A DNA stretch of 64,000 nucleotides from Herpetosiphon giganteus (GTDB taxonomy: Bacteria > Chloroflexota > Chloroflexia > Chloroflexales > Herpetosiphonaceae). Shown piece by piece: positions 1-8,375 of this stretch (positions within the stretch are counted from its first letter, which is position 1; each line of letters starts with the position of its first letter). The notes under the pieces were generated by a model. The model searched no databases, was not told the origin of the DNA, and worked only from the letters and a program-made list of their open reading frames with translations. Position numbers and translations under genes: made by a program. The DNA lies in contig NZ_JAFBCZ010000028.1 of the NCBI RefSeq assembly GCF_016907925.1, positions 1-64,000 on the forward strand, written 5' to 3'.

Positions 1-69
1 TTTATTACTCTTTTATGCGGTCGTTCGGACGCTCCAGCTTCGTAAAATTCGCATGCCTGGCTAGATTGA

Positions 70-1194
70 TTTTGCACACTTCTTGACAAACCACCGCTCA
101 CGCAGGCATCAGAAAATTACCTGCGCTTAGAAACCTTGCGCCACGCCAATGATCTGATCTGCAATGCCATGGTGGCAATGCCGCGCTTTCATCGGTTTGA
201 TTTGGGTGATCACGTCCACTCCAGCAGTGACGGTCAGAAATTTGAGGCGCAGCGGGTGACGTTTGGCGCACGCTATGGCCCGAAGTATTTTGGCCGCAGC
301 AAGAAGGGTCGTGTTTCCTACACGCTGGTGGCCAGCCATCTGCCGATCGTGGCTCGCATGATTGGTCCGCACGAGCATGAAAGCCACTACGTCTTTGATG
401 TGCTCAAAAACAATGCCACTGACCTACGCCCCGTCCGGCACTCAACCGATACCCACGGCACCAATCACGTTAATTCCGCCTTGTTGTACCTTTTTGGGTA
501 TGCTTTCGCCCCACGCTATAAAAATCTCCCGCGCACGATGGCGACCAACCTCTATGGGTTTCAGCATCCGCGCCAATACGGTGATGTGCTCCTCGCCCCC
601 ATCCGCAAGATCAACACGGAATTGATTGTGGCCGAGTGGGATAATCTGCTCCGAATCTTTGCGTCGCTGGCACTAAAGACCACCAGCCAGCACATTATCG
701 TGCGCAAACTCAGCGCTTATGCACGCCGTAACAGCACTCGGCAGGCACTCTGGGAGCTAGACCGCATTCTCAACAGCCTCTATATGTTGGACTATGTGGA
801 CTCGGCTCCGTTGCGCCAGCATGTGCAACGGGCGCTCAATCGCGGGGAGCAGTATCATCATTTACGGCGAGCAGTCTCATATGCCAATATCGGCAAGCTC
901 CGGTTTACGACCGAAGAAGATCAGGAATTATGGAGCGAATGCAGTCGGCTCATTGCGAATTGCATCATCTTCTATAATTTGACGCTGCTTGATCGCCTGA
1001 TAGCCCAGAAAGAGGCGGCTGGGGATATGGTGAGTGCCGCTGTTTTGGCCGAGATTGCTCCGGTTGCATGGCAACATATTAATTTCTATGGCCGCTATGA
1101 ATTTGTGACGATCCCTGAACGCATTGATCTGGAGGCACTGATCGCGGCGTTGGCGAACCACACGTATCGGCCCGAAGGGGTTGTTGCAGCATGA
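70..1194 (+). pseudogene. tnpA: 5'-truncated Tn3-family transposase (C-terminal catalytic part)
   Basis: The protein reads as the C-terminal DDE domain of a Tn3-type transposase, which performs replicative cointegrate transposition. Counting from a TTG at 136, an SSSDGQ block carries the first Asp (about residue 32), STDTHGTN the second (about 105), and ELWSECSRL the Glu (about 268). The conserved LLYLFGY stretch lies between them. Full-length members are about 950-1000 residues; only about 370 codons remain in frame, and a TGA at 67-69 closes the frame upstream. The N-terminal DNA-binding part is not found in the first 69 bases in any frame. I therefore call it a remnant that cannot transpose by itself. 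No resolvase or clear terminal inverted repeat is visible nearby. Confidence 0.85.
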
Positions 1195-1240
1195 AATAGC
1201 TCAAACGTGCGGAAGTGATAGTTTTTGGGGGAATTTACTT

Positions 1241-1663
1241 TTAGTTCCATAAGACGACGCTTGCCAGTGCGAACCCAAACGCCGTTAGGCGAGCATAGTG
1301 TGCAAGCATCTGGAATCGTCTGATCCAGCCCGATGGGCTATAGATCGCGGCAAGGCTCGCCCCAATCGCAACCCCAACCCCACCCAACGCCAGCACGACG
1401 CACCAGAACGCAGGGCCAGTCAGTGGCCGTTCGCCGCCACGCAGCCAATGATCCCATTCGGCGGCCTGCTCAGGCGAAATCGCCATCAGGATGCTCACGC
1501 CCGCAAACACCATGGCAGCCAGCACGCAAGACGACGTGACCGTGCCGAGCCAGCGCCGCCATGGCGCTGCCCCAACCAGCGCCAATGCCCATGCGCCAAT
1601 CGCAAGGACGATGCAGCCCATGGCGAGGACACCAAGTACCTGCGCCGTGTGTCCCTTATCCAT
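1241..1663 (-). CDS. small four-helix membrane protein
   Basis: 140 residues of unknown function. Hydrophobic segments near residues 10-32, 38-62, 87-108 and 126-139 predict four membrane helices with short loops. The start chosen is the ATG at 1663, which overlaps the end of the upstream gene by 8 bases and suggests translational coupling; a longer frame reaching 1717 lies wholly inside that gene and is less likely. With its zinc-finger neighbour it forms a two-gene leftward unit. I do not recognise the family. Confidence 0.6.
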   Translation of the reverse strand: MDKGHTAQVLGVLAMGCIVLAIGAWALALVGAAPWRRWLGTVTSSCVLAAMVFAGVSILMAISPEQAAEWDHWLRGGERPLTGPAFWCVVLALGGVGVAIGASLAAIYSPSGWIRRFQMLAHYARLTAFGFALASVVLWN

Positions 1664-2393
1664 CCAGCGCCTCCAGTTGCACCAACGCCGCTGCCAGTTC
1701 GCGCTCAGCCACCACACGCTGCGTCGCCGTCAAGGCTTCTTCCTCACCCAAACCGCGCATCTGGACACCAACGACATGATTTGACACGTCCGCGCCAAGT
1801 GCCCGCAGCTGATCCCGCTGGCTTCGATTCAACCGTCCTTGCCCAATCATCTGGCTGCGCAGATCGTCCACCTCTCGCTGCCACTGGACTTCCTTGCGCA
1901 GTGGGTCGGGCGTAAGTGCCACTGCCAGCCTCGCCGTCAAGGCTTCTGGTTCACGCCGAACACACTCCAACACCACCCAGCGCACCGTCACCGCCCACGA
2001 TTCTGCGAGCAGGCTATCAAGGATGCCCAGCACCTGCCGCCCATCGGCCTTGGTCTTGAGTGTCCCCAACAAACCCGTCCCAAACGGCCCCAATAATGAC
2101 CGATCTAATGTCCGATCAACCTGCGATGGCCAGAGCACGAAGCGCTGGGGCAGGGCTATTGGCGCAACTACGGCGGCACGCGGCGCTGGCTGGCCCGCCT
2201 TTTTGGCCGCCTTGCGCCGTCGGTCGTGATCCTTGCGGGCTTCGATGGCACATTCCGAACTACAGAGGGTTGGTGGACGACCAGGGTATGATTCGACGGT
2301 CGCTCGATTGCCACACCAGCGGCAGATGATGGCGAACGTCTTGAGCGGCATGACCCGCGTATGGCTGTTGACGGTCACACGGCGATTGGGCAT
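1656..2393 (-). CDS. zinc-finger-like protein of unknown function
   Basis: 245 residues. A Cys4 cluster near the N-terminus (C24, C27, C44, C48: CxxC then CxxxC) looks like a small zinc knuckle and is followed by a strongly basic stretch (about residues 51-65), which would suit nucleic-acid binding. The rest is predicted helical without a family I recognise. The ATG at 2393 follows an AAGGAG ribosome site by 6-7 bases. It is probably co-transcribed with the membrane protein downstream. The function is not known; a plasmid-encoded DNA-binding role is an inference only. Confidence 0.65.
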   Translation of the reverse strand: MPNRRVTVNSHTRVMPLKTFAIICRWCGNRATVESYPGRPPTLCSSECAIEARKDHDRRRKAAKKAGQPAPRAAVVAPIALPQRFVLWPSQVDRTLDRSLLGPFGTGLLGTLKTKADGRQVLGILDSLLAESWAVTVRWVVLECVRREPEALTARLAVALTPDPLRKEVQWQREVDDLRSQMIGQGRLNRSQRDQLRALGADVSNHVVGVQMRGLGEEEALTATQRVVAERELAAALVQLEALDG

Positions 2394-2407
2394 GGGCAGC
2401 TCCTTCG

Positions 2408-2740
2408 TTATGCGGCGCGGAGGAGGTCAATACCCAGCATCCGTTCAATCGTCGCCCCCACATCGTCGAGTGTTGCCTGCACCGCCGCCAGCGGAACCAG
2501 CCCCGCAGCCGCATCGTGATTGGCCACCATCAGGCTGTATTCCTCACCCCTTGGATTGGCTCCAACGACGATGAATCCAACGGTAATGTCATTGCCATCG
2601 GTATCCTGTGACACCTGATGATTGGACTCAAGATCGGCATAGCGAGCCAACGTCCAGCGGCAATCAGGGAAGCGCTCACGCAGATAGGTTTCCCATTCAG
2701 TCGCACAAGTATCATAGGTTTCGGCGGTAATTTGTCGCAT
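2408..2740 (-). CDS. hypothetical protein, 110 residues
   Basis: Small acidic soluble protein with no motif I recognise. The ATG at 2740 is preceded by GGAGAG; a GTG one codon upstream (2743) is an alternative start. A near-perfect inverted repeat (2753-2780) lies immediately upstream and could be an operator for this gene. It is separated by only 14 bases from the next leftward gene, so the three leftward genes from 2740 to 1241 may form one transcript. Confidence 0.55.
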   Translation of the reverse strand: MRQITAETYDTCATEWETYLRERFPDCRWTLARYADLESNHQVSQDTDGNDITVGFIVVGANPRGEEYSLMVANHDAAAGLVPLAAVQATLDDVGATIERMLGIDLLRAA

Positions 2741-2752
2741 CACATGCTCTCC

Positions 2753-2780
2753 ATTCCATTATCATGCAAGATAGTGGAAT
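2753..2780. promoter_or_regulatory. inverted repeat, candidate operator
   Basis: ATTCCATTATC (2753-2763) and GATAGTGGAAT (2770-2780) are inverted with one mismatch around the 6-base spacer ATGCAA. The right arm extends to CAAGATAGTGGAATT, which recurs exactly at 2879-2893, 112 bases away. Its place directly upstream of the leftward gene starting at 2740 suggests a repressor site. No regulator can be assigned. Confidence 0.4.
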
Positions 2781-2878
2781 TGTAGGTGATTGTGCGTGAA
2801 TGTCAATGATTTGTTGGGCGTTTTGGAGGATTTTTGGTGGAGCAATGCGCAGATTGTCCGAATTGTTCCAGCATCGCA

Positions 2879-2893
2879 CAAGATAGTGGAATT
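2879..2893. repeat. direct repeat copy of the operator half-site
   Basis: Exact 15-base copy of CAAGATAGTGGAATT at 2767-2781. The 97 bases between the copies hold no gene. The pair may be operator half-sites or a short target duplication. Confidence 0.4.
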
Positions 2894-2927
2894 AAGATTT
2901 TTTTCATCTTTTATGAAGATGAAATGA

Positions 2928-3025
2928 TGGAAGGGGTGGTAGGACTTGAACCTACATCTTCTCCTTGGACAGAGCTTCTCTACGAAGCACTCTCCAAGGG
3001 AGGGCTCTAATTGAGCTACACCCCC
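2928..3025 (-). tRNA. tRNA-like gene with aberrant anticodon arm
   Basis: Read leftward, the outer parts are tRNA-like. There is a 7-bp acceptor stem (3019-3025 with 2932-2938, one G-U end pair), U8-A9, a 4-bp D stem (GCTC/GAGC) and a perfect T arm (GTAGG, loop TTCAAGT, CCTAC; 2939-2955). An encoded CCA lies at 2928-2930. The D loop is only AATTA and lacks the conserved GG. Between D and T arms, where an anticodon arm and variable loop belong, lie 48 bases folding as one long imperfect hairpin capped by GCTTC-GTAGA-GAAGC. I could not place a 7-base anticodon loop with U33 and a paired stem, so no amino acid is assigned. It may be a decayed tRNA with an inserted palindrome, or an unusual class. 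Confidence 0.55.
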
Positions 3026-3052
3026 CTATAGATATTCTAAGTATACCATAGA

Positions 3053-3925
3053 TTACGTGGTTTTCTTATCAGATTCTGGAAGGGTAAAGTCCAAGCCGGA
3101 AAGCTCATGTTCTGTAATAACGAGATTGAATTTCTGTTCCAAAATCCTACAAAACATACCTTTAATACGCTTCTCTGATTGTTTAAGCTTTTTGATCTTA
3201 TCAATATGATCTTTTTTGAAATCTGTAAGTACATACTGTATTATGACATCTCTTGGAATCCGACTCAATACTGCTTCATCTATTTTAGAACATATCCTTC
3301 GTATTATTCTAATCACATCAATTATTTCCAATTCGCTTAATTTCGTTACTGATAATGATGAAAAATCCAAATCTTTCAAAACCACTTTATTATTATTCCA
3401 GAATTTATTTAATAATAATCCTTTTTTTTCAATAATATCCTTTAACTCTCTTTGTATTTCACCTGATTGATGTATTATTTTGTTTCTTCTAAGGCGAAAA
3501 TAATCAAGGGTATCAACCTCATCAGTCAACATATGACTCTCCTTATCTGAACCAAGAACCCTAAACAGAAAATCCAACTCAAATTCTTTATTTTTTTGAA
3601 CCAAACTACTTTTTAGTATATCTCTAGATCTATACAATATATTTTCTATATATATCTTATATGCCTCAAATATATAAGAATAAAAACTACGAAATATAAT
3701 TGATATACTACTTTCAGATATATTAAAAAATCTTGAATTCCTTTCATTAAATTTTTTATTATACTTATTATTCATAAATATTGTATCAGTGAGCTTATCG
3801 TGATTAGCATTAATAGCATCACTATGATCGAGAAAAAACTGTTCATTAATAAAAAGTATCAACATTAATTCACTATTCATACGGGATAATGTCTTATCAA
3901 GGGTCATTAATTCTTCGGTTCTCAT
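3053..3925 (-). CDS. AT-rich HEPN-like protein
   Basis: 290 residues, Lys/Ile/Asn-rich and much more AT-rich than its neighbours, suggesting recent transfer. A helical central part holds R-N-K-I-I-H at about residues 147-152, matching the R-x4-H motif that forms the active site of HEPN ribonucleases, although the whole fold cannot be proved by eye. HEPN proteins are frequent toxins or antiphage effectors; that role is inferred. The ATG at 3925 has an AAGGAGG site 6-7 bases upstream, better than the TTG at 3928. It stands alone; no MNT-type antitoxin is adjacent. The tRNA-like gene lies 28 bases past its stop. Confidence 0.6.
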   Translation of the reverse strand: MRTEELMTLDKTLSRMNSELMLILFINEQFFLDHSDAINANHDKLTDTIFMNNKYNKKFNERNSRFFNISESSISIIFRSFYSYIFEAYKIYIENILYRSRDILKSSLVQKNKEFELDFLFRVLGSDKESHMLTDEVDTLDYFRLRRNKIIHQSGEIQRELKDIIEKKGLLLNKFWNNNKVVLKDLDFSSLSVTKLSELEIIDVIRIIRRICSKIDEAVLSRIPRDVIIQYVLTDFKKDHIDKIKKLKQSEKRIKGMFCRILEQKFNLVITEHELSGLDFTLPESDKKTT

Positions 3926-3976
3926 CAAGACCTCCTTTTAGATACTATTTTTATGTCTAGTATAGAGGCTGTTTTA

Positions 3977-4903
3977 TTAGTCATTATGCCGACTCCGCTC
4001 GATTCCTTCAGCAATCAGCCGAGCCAGCGGGTGATCGGGAGCTAGGGCAATCGTGTGCGCTCGCTGATGGGCTTCCGCATACCATGTTGCAGCGGTCGGA
4101 TAGTCCAGCGCAAACTCAGCCACCAAGGCACGGTGATAGGCCGTCGCCATCCACAGCCGTGGCCCATCTGCCTGCGTAAACAGGCTGGCTTTATGCGTAT
4201 CCACCAGCTGCACCAACAGTGTCACGGCCTCGGTTGCCTGCGGGAAATCTTCCTGATGTAAAAGTGCCTGAATCAGCAAATCCCACGTTTGGATATGTTT
4301 GATGCGATCCGCATCCTCCGGCAACATCGCCCACAGTGCCAGTGCTGCCCGATAGTCGCGAACAGCCTCCCCAAACTCGCCATAATCTATCCATGCCACG
4401 CCGCGCAAACCCAACAACTCGGCCCGCTGCCGCGCCGTCCAACCGACTGTTTCCAGCGCCTCATCCGCCCACGCCATGGCCTCAACTACCCGCCCATCGG
4501 CCAACGCCATGGCAATCTCGCCAACCGCCGTGTACCAGTCTTCATCCTGCGGACTCGTTGGCTGGGCTTGCAGCTGCGCCAATACCGCCAGCAATTCGGC
4601 ATTGACCGTGGTCGCTTTGGCGGTCGTGGCCAACAGGGTTTCAAGCTGGTGTAGGGACACTCCGGTGGGATTGAGCTGCTGCCAGCGGCGACCTTGCTCC
4701 GCGTAGATCGTCAAGAAATGGCGTTGTTCTTCGTACATCCCCACCGCACGATCAATCGTGGCCGCATCAAGCAGGCCCGGTCGTTGCACCGCGACCTGCA
4801 TATTCTCCAGCTGCTCCTCAGCCTCGGCCAAGGCTTCATCGGCCATCATCACCAGTGTGGGCAGCATCGTGATCGGTTGCCAGTGAATCGGTTCGCGTTC
4901 CAT
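3977..4903 (-). CDS. TPR-like helical repeat protein
   Basis: 308 residues, almost wholly alpha-helical. The second half (about residues 120-300) has repeated helix pairs of about 34-40 residues with small residues at the TPR positions (for example AELLGLRGVAWIDYGEFGEAVRDYRAALAL, quoted in part), which suggests tetratricopeptide repeats and protein-protein binding. No catalytic motif or signal peptide is seen. The start at 4903 is supported by GGAAGGAT upstream. It diverges from the promoter at 4959. The partner is unknown. Confidence 0.55.
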   Translation of the reverse strand: MEREPIHWQPITMLPTLVMMADEALAEAEEQLENMQVAVQRPGLLDAATIDRAVGMYEEQRHFLTIYAEQGRRWQQLNPTGVSLHQLETLLATTAKATTVNAELLAVLAQLQAQPTSPQDEDWYTAVGEIAMALADGRVVEAMAWADEALETVGWTARQRAELLGLRGVAWIDYGEFGEAVRDYRAALALWAMLPEDADRIKHIQTWDLLIQALLHQEDFPQATEAVTLLVQLVDTHKASLFTQADGPRLWMATAYHRALVAEFALDYPTAATWYAEAHQRAHTIALAPDHPLARLIAEGIERSRHND

Positions 4904-4958
4904 GCGTTATCCTTCCGTTCAACACTGGTTCTATCCTAGCCCATGCGTCAAGATCGAG

Positions 4959-4987
4959 TTGACAAGCCCATGCCCGCTTGCTATACT
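4959..4987 (+). promoter_or_regulatory. consensus sigma-70 type promoter
   Basis: TTGACA (4959-4964), 17-base spacer, TATACT (4982-4987). This near-perfect promoter faces right toward the long cluster beginning at 5480, which would give a leader of nearly 490 bases. The first transcribed bases contain a small hairpin (GTGAT-GCCG-ATCAC). Confidence 0.7.
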
Positions 4988-4994
4988 CATCCCC

Positions 4995-5479
4995 ATGTGA
5001 TGCCGATCACGGCTCGCTGGTTTTCAATCGAAGGATCGCGCCGCTGCGCCATGGTCGCTGCCCGCCGTTGGGATGTCTTTTGACACACAACCCCAACCGC
5101 CAGTCGCCACCACCGCCCAGTCGCCCGACACCCAGATTGACCAATCAGCCGATTCCAATTCAGCATTGCACGCACCTTCAGAACGGATAGCAAACCGAAC
5201 ACCACGCCGAGAGGCTTCTGCAACTGCGTGGTGGGGGACATCGCCGCATCCTCTCCCTGCGGCGCTTCACGGTGGACAATCCGTCCGCTTTTTTCTCCGT
5301 CAGTTTTGACGTTTTTACCCACTGGCCATGCGCCATTCCATGCGTGTTTACACGGATGGGTGTTTTTGCGTGTCCGGTTTTGGTTTGCCCGCTGCTATGT
5401 CTCCCATCAGGGGGACGGTCTTTCGATTGTATCGATTGCCGTCTCTCGCTGGCGGCATCTCTCTCTTAAGGAGTCTCAG
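4995..5479 (+). other. long leader region without a convincing gene
   Basis: Between the promoter and the first well-supported gene there are about 485 bases. One open frame (5073-5309, 78 codons, Gln/Pro/Ser-rich) starts with ATG but lacks a convincing ribosome site. I see no recognised riboswitch or terminator here. Confidence 0.35.
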
Positions 5480-5647
5480 ATGTACGCTTTAGCCCTGATT
5501 GGCCGCCACGGTCGCGAACGTGTCTCATCGTTTACCTCATCTTCCGTTGAAGCCCTTGTTGCCCACGCAACTGCAATCCAACTTGGCACCTGCTTCCGCT
5601 TTGAAATCCGCTGCGCCCACACGGGTGCGGTCGTCAAAGCGTTGTAG
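5480..5647 (+). CDS. small hypothetical protein, 55 residues
   Basis: The ATG at 5480 follows AAGGAG by 8 bases. The product is a short, mixed alpha/beta protein without transmembrane segment or known motif. It is the first clear gene after the promoter at 4959 and ends 14 bases before the next start, so it heads the rightward cluster. The role is unknown. Confidence 0.5.
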   Translation: MYALALIGRHGRERVSSFTSSSVEALVAHATAIQLGTCFRFEIRCAHTGAVVKAL

Positions 5648-5661
5648 AGAGGTACCACCCG

Positions 5662-6075
5662 ATGATTTTCTGTGAAATGCCCTCACTCACCCTGCTCGCC
5701 GGACTACCGGGGAGTGGCAAGAGCACCCTCGCCCGCCGCCTTGCAGCCCTTGGCGCAGTCGTTGTGTCCCTCGATGCGATCCGCACCGACCTCGGCGATG
5801 TCAATGATCAGTCCCGTAACAGGGATGTTTTGGCCATTGCCCAGATGCGCGTGGAAGCCGCCTTGCTCGACGGTCAGTGGGTTGTGCTTGACGCAACCAA
5901 CCTCCGCCGAAGCTGGCGACAGCGTTGGGAACGCCTTGCTGCCGAACTGCATGTGCCGATCCGCATCCATTGGGTACGCACGCCGCTCGTCCTCTGCCTC
6001 TGGCGGAATTGGCGACGAACGCGCCGTGTCCCAGTCCGCGTGATCCTGCGCATGTGGCGGGAAACTGAGTATTAA
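5662..6075 (+). CDS. P-loop kinase-like ATPase (AAA_33 type)
   Basis: 137 residues. GLPGSGKST (about residues 14-22) is a Walker A loop, followed by a SLDAIR segment and a VVLDATNL strand. This arrangement is typical of the polynucleotide-kinase/zeta-toxin-like AAA_33 family, which phosphorylates nucleic-acid ends or small molecules. A basic, Arg-rich C-terminus would suit nucleic-acid binding. The substrate cannot be named. The start at 5662 follows a GAGAGG site. Its place among plasmid DNA-processing genes suggests a role in DNA or RNA end metabolism, but a toxin role is also possible. Confidence 0.7.
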   Translation: MIFCEMPSLTLLAGLPGSGKSTLARRLAALGAVVVSLDAIRTDLGDVNDQSRNRDVLAIAQMRVEAALLDGQWVVLDATNLRRSWRQRWERLAAELHVPIRIHWVRTPLVLCLWRNWRRTRRVPVRVILRMWRETEY

Positions 6076-6101
6076 TTCCACCACCACGGTGGCCGTTCTC
6101 T

Positions 6102-6126
6102 GCATCGGCCATCCCATGGGCGATGC
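6102..6126 (+). promoter_or_regulatory. pre-RBS stem-loop
   Basis: GCATCG (6102-6107) pairs with CGATGC (6121-6126); an inner CCAT/ATGG stem closes a CCC loop. It ends 8-9 bases before the AGAGGAG ribosome site of the gene at 6149. It belongs to a series of similar elements in this cluster. Confidence 0.5.
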
Positions 6127-6148
6127 TTTATTTAAGAGGAGCATCCCC

Positions 6149-6715
6149 ATGACCACGCACGAAATCCAAAACCCTGACTACGATATTTGGACGATGGTCA
6201 CGCGCAGCCGCTATTGTTATGTCATCTCGGCCTTGCTGATTGGCAAGATCAAGATCGCCATCGGCGGTTACGGCCAGAAGGTCATCCCCATGCTCTCGGC
6301 CTACATCCCGGTGCCCAAAGTCCGACTCTTAATCCACCGCATCCTCGATGCGGTCAACCCGCCCAGCGACGGCTTCGCGTTTGAAGTCATTGGCGGGAGT
6401 AGCCGCGACGGCGTGGTGGAGTCTCGCATTCTGAAGGTCGTCTTCGACGCGGGACAAAACGGCCAGTTTGCATCCATGCCATGGCGCATCGTCATTGGCG
6501 TGGGACCAGGCAGATTGTTGGACACGGGCGGCATTAGCCCGATTGGGAAACCAACGAGCGTTGCCGATATCCGGCTGAGTGTGGACGATATGACCATGCT
6601 GGCGCTCGAACTGGAAGCCCATCTGCGTCACCGTCAGGGTAGCTATGAATACCACCGCATTCGTGAGCAGCGCGAGCGCCTTGCGCAGCGCACTGCTGAG
6701 ACGGATGCCGCCTAA
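6149..6715 (+). CDS. hypothetical protein, 188 residues
   Basis: Soluble protein with no family I recognise. The N-terminal half is rich in short beta-strands and hydrophobic residues; the C-terminal 40 residues are a charged helix (Arg/Glu/Gln-rich), possibly a coiled coil. The start at 6149 is chosen because AAGAGGAG precedes it; a longer frame from 6089 would run through the pre-RBS hairpin. It is co-directional and closely spaced with its neighbours, so probably part of the same plasmid maintenance transcript. Confidence 0.6.
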   Translation: MTTHEIQNPDYDIWTMVTRSRYCYVISALLIGKIKIAIGGYGQKVIPMLSAYIPVPKVRLLIHRILDAVNPPSDGFAFEVIGGSSRDGVVESRILKVVFDAGQNGQFASMPWRIVIGVGPGRLLDTGGISPIGKPTSVADIRLSVDDMTMLALELEAHLRHRQGSYEYHRIREQRERLAQRTAETDAA

Positions 6716-6742
6716 TCAACCAAACCGTTTTTATGTCAAATC

Positions 6743-6776
6743 CCCGTTGGGAATGCCCTATGGCTCCCAACGCGGG
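6743..6776 (+). promoter_or_regulatory. pre-RBS stem-loop
   Basis: CCCG-TTGGGA (6743-6752) pairs with TCCCAA-CG-CGGG (6765-6776) with a two-base bulge; inner GCC/GGC closes the loop. It precedes the CGGAGGA site of the gene at 6817. Confidence 0.5.
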
Positions 6777-6816
6777 TGGCCATGGTGTTTCCACCGCTCA
6801 TCCGGAGGATTCCCCC

Positions 6817-7101
6817 ATGGCCGCGACCAAACAACGCACGACCAAAGCCAAACGCGCACCCGTCATTCCCTTCGTCCCCGTGATCAATCCCAGTGGTAAA
6901 ACCATTGTGTATGATCGCACAACGGGCGATTTCGGCCTGTATTTGGACGGAGAACTGGTGGGCTATGCCCCAACCTATTTCGACGGCGAAACGCGCTTAA
7001 ACCAACTGGTCTACAATCGGCTTACCAAGGGCGTTGTCCCGACGGAAACCGATGAGCCAGCCACCAGCAGCGATGCTGACGAAGCACCCGCTGCCGATTA
7101 A
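6817..7101 (+). CDS. hypothetical protein, 94 residues
   Basis: Begins with a basic Lys/Arg-rich tail (residues 2-15), continues as a compact strand-rich core with a YDRTTGDFGLYLDG segment, and ends in an acidic Asp/Glu/Ala tail. The start at 6817 follows GGAGGA. No transmembrane segment. The core resembles small conserved plasmid proteins, but I cannot assign a family. It sits between two other unknown genes of the cluster, each separated by a hairpin-containing spacer. Confidence 0.55.
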   Translation: MAATKQRTTKAKRAPVIPFVPVINPSGKTIVYDRTTGDFGLYLDGELVGYAPTYFDGETRLNQLVYNRLTKGVVPTETDEPATSSDADEAPAAD

Positions 7102-7113
7102 TCTGTTCTGTTG

Positions 7114-7159
7114 CCCCAAGTGCGGGCGTATCATCACGATGCGCCCGCTCCTCGTGGGG
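7114..7159 (+). promoter_or_regulatory. pre-RBS stem-loop, two-part
   Basis: Outer CCCCA (7114-7118) pairs with TGGGG (7155-7159); inner GCGGGCG (7122-7128) pairs with CGCCCGC (7142-7148). It lies before the AAAGGA site of the gene at 7189. Confidence 0.5.
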
Positions 7160-7188
7160 ACGGCCTCGTGATCCGAAAGGATGTCACC

Positions 7189-8361
7189 ATGTCGTCCCTG
7201 TTTGCCCTCCTGCCCGAAGCCCATCGCTTCTGGCACGCCTTCACCCGCCTGCGTCGATTCCCCCTGCTTTCTCAGGAGGAATGGGATGATCCATTCATCA
7301 CCGCCGTCGCAGCTGCCACTGCCATGCACAGCCCCAACCGCCTGATGAGTCAAACGGTGTTTGTGGGCATGCTTCCGGTGGTCGAGGCCATGCAGGCCGC
7401 GATCACCAGCCACCGCAATCCTGATGATTCCATCACCCAAACGCTCAGCGCCGATGCGATGAAGCAGGCCCTGATCACCATGCACCAACGATCGCGCGCT
7501 GGCCTGTTCAGCGCACAACCAACCGCCCACGACCAAATCCTGACCGCGATCATGCTCCACGGCCTCGCGTGTCCCGATGCCCCATGGGTTGTTGCTGACA
7601 CCCATGTCAGTCGGACACTCGCCGCCACCAATCCGTTTCGGGGTCGTCCCCACACCCTCCACCACCGCATGCTCGATCTCCCGTCCAAGGAAACCGTGCC
7701 CGTGGTTGCGTGGTGTGTTCTTCCCCCGAATCTCTTGCCAACCGGCAGCGACATCCCCACCATTGGGGCGTTGACCGTCGTTGGCAGTAGCGCCAAATGT
7801 GCTGCTGCGTGGGCCTCGATCCTTGATGGGTCGCGCCACGCCATCACCCTTCCGCAGGTGCCTCTTACGCCCTTCCTTGCGCTCGGTGGCGATCTGCCCT
7901 ATCACCAGATTGGGAAACAGGTTGCCCACAAAGCCGCAGGAACCCAGCAATACCGCACGCTGCGCAATGAAACGCCGTTGCCGTCCTCGCGACTGGCCAC
8001 CACCACCATCCTCCACCGCTCGGTGCTCACACCACAGGCGGGAGAGGATTGTTTGCACCTCACGGGTATGGACGGGCTTCCCAACCATGCCATCCTGTGG
8101 GCGCAACTTGAACGGGCCTGTCCGTTGCCACTCCAGCCCCACTGGCTGGATGATCTCTGGCACGTGGGCCGCACCCATGGGCTGATTGTCCAACTCCCCG
8201 CATGGGGCTGCGCTGGCTATTGGCTCAAAACATCCGCGATTGCCGACTGGGCACGGATTATCCGCGCCATTGTCACGAAATCGCCCGTTACCACCGCTGG
8301 CGTAGCGGTTACGACCATCGGCAAAAAGAGTGCTGCGGCAGAAAAGGCCGCAGCTCGTTAA
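7189..8361 (+). CDS. hypothetical protein, 390 residues
   Basis: Soluble, mostly helical protein with no motif I can name. It lacks a signal peptide, membrane segment, P-loop or Cys cluster. The C-terminal 30 residues are Ala/Thr/Lys-rich and low in complexity. The start at 7189 follows CGAAAGGATG; the frame is open from 7111 but the upstream part overlaps the spacer hairpin. It lies directly before the methyltransferase gene. That context suggests DNA processing, but nothing in the protein shows it. Confidence 0.55.
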   Translation: MSSLFALLPEAHRFWHAFTRLRRFPLLSQEEWDDPFITAVAAATAMHSPNRLMSQTVFVGMLPVVEAMQAAITSHRNPDDSITQTLSADAMKQALITMHQRSRAGLFSAQPTAHDQILTAIMLHGLACPDAPWVVADTHVSRTLAATNPFRGRPHTLHHRMLDLPSKETVPVVAWCVLPPNLLPTGSDIPTIGALTVVGSSAKCAAAWASILDGSRHAITLPQVPLTPFLALGGDLPYHQIGKQVAHKAAGTQQYRTLRNETPLPSSRLATTTILHRSVLTPQAGEDCLHLTGMDGLPNHAILWAQLERACPLPLQPHWLDDLWHVGRTHGLIVQLPAWGCAGYWLKTSAIADWARIIRAIVTKSPVTTAGVAVTTIGKKSAAAEKAAAR

Positions 8362-8375
8362 TGCTTCATCCCCCT

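Noticed and set aside
1195-1240. Possible Tn3 terminal inverted repeat after the transposase stop
   Set aside because: The stretch has an ACGTGCGGAA segment like the inner part of Tn3-family ends, but the expected outer CCCC is missing and no matching left end is visible.
2900-2927. Hairpin TTTCATC/GATGAAA next to the tRNA-like gene as a terminator
   Set aside because: No T-tract follows on either strand in the right position.
5073-5309. Small rightward frame in the long leader
   Set aside because: No convincing ribosome site or recognisable protein features; mentioned only within the leader entry.
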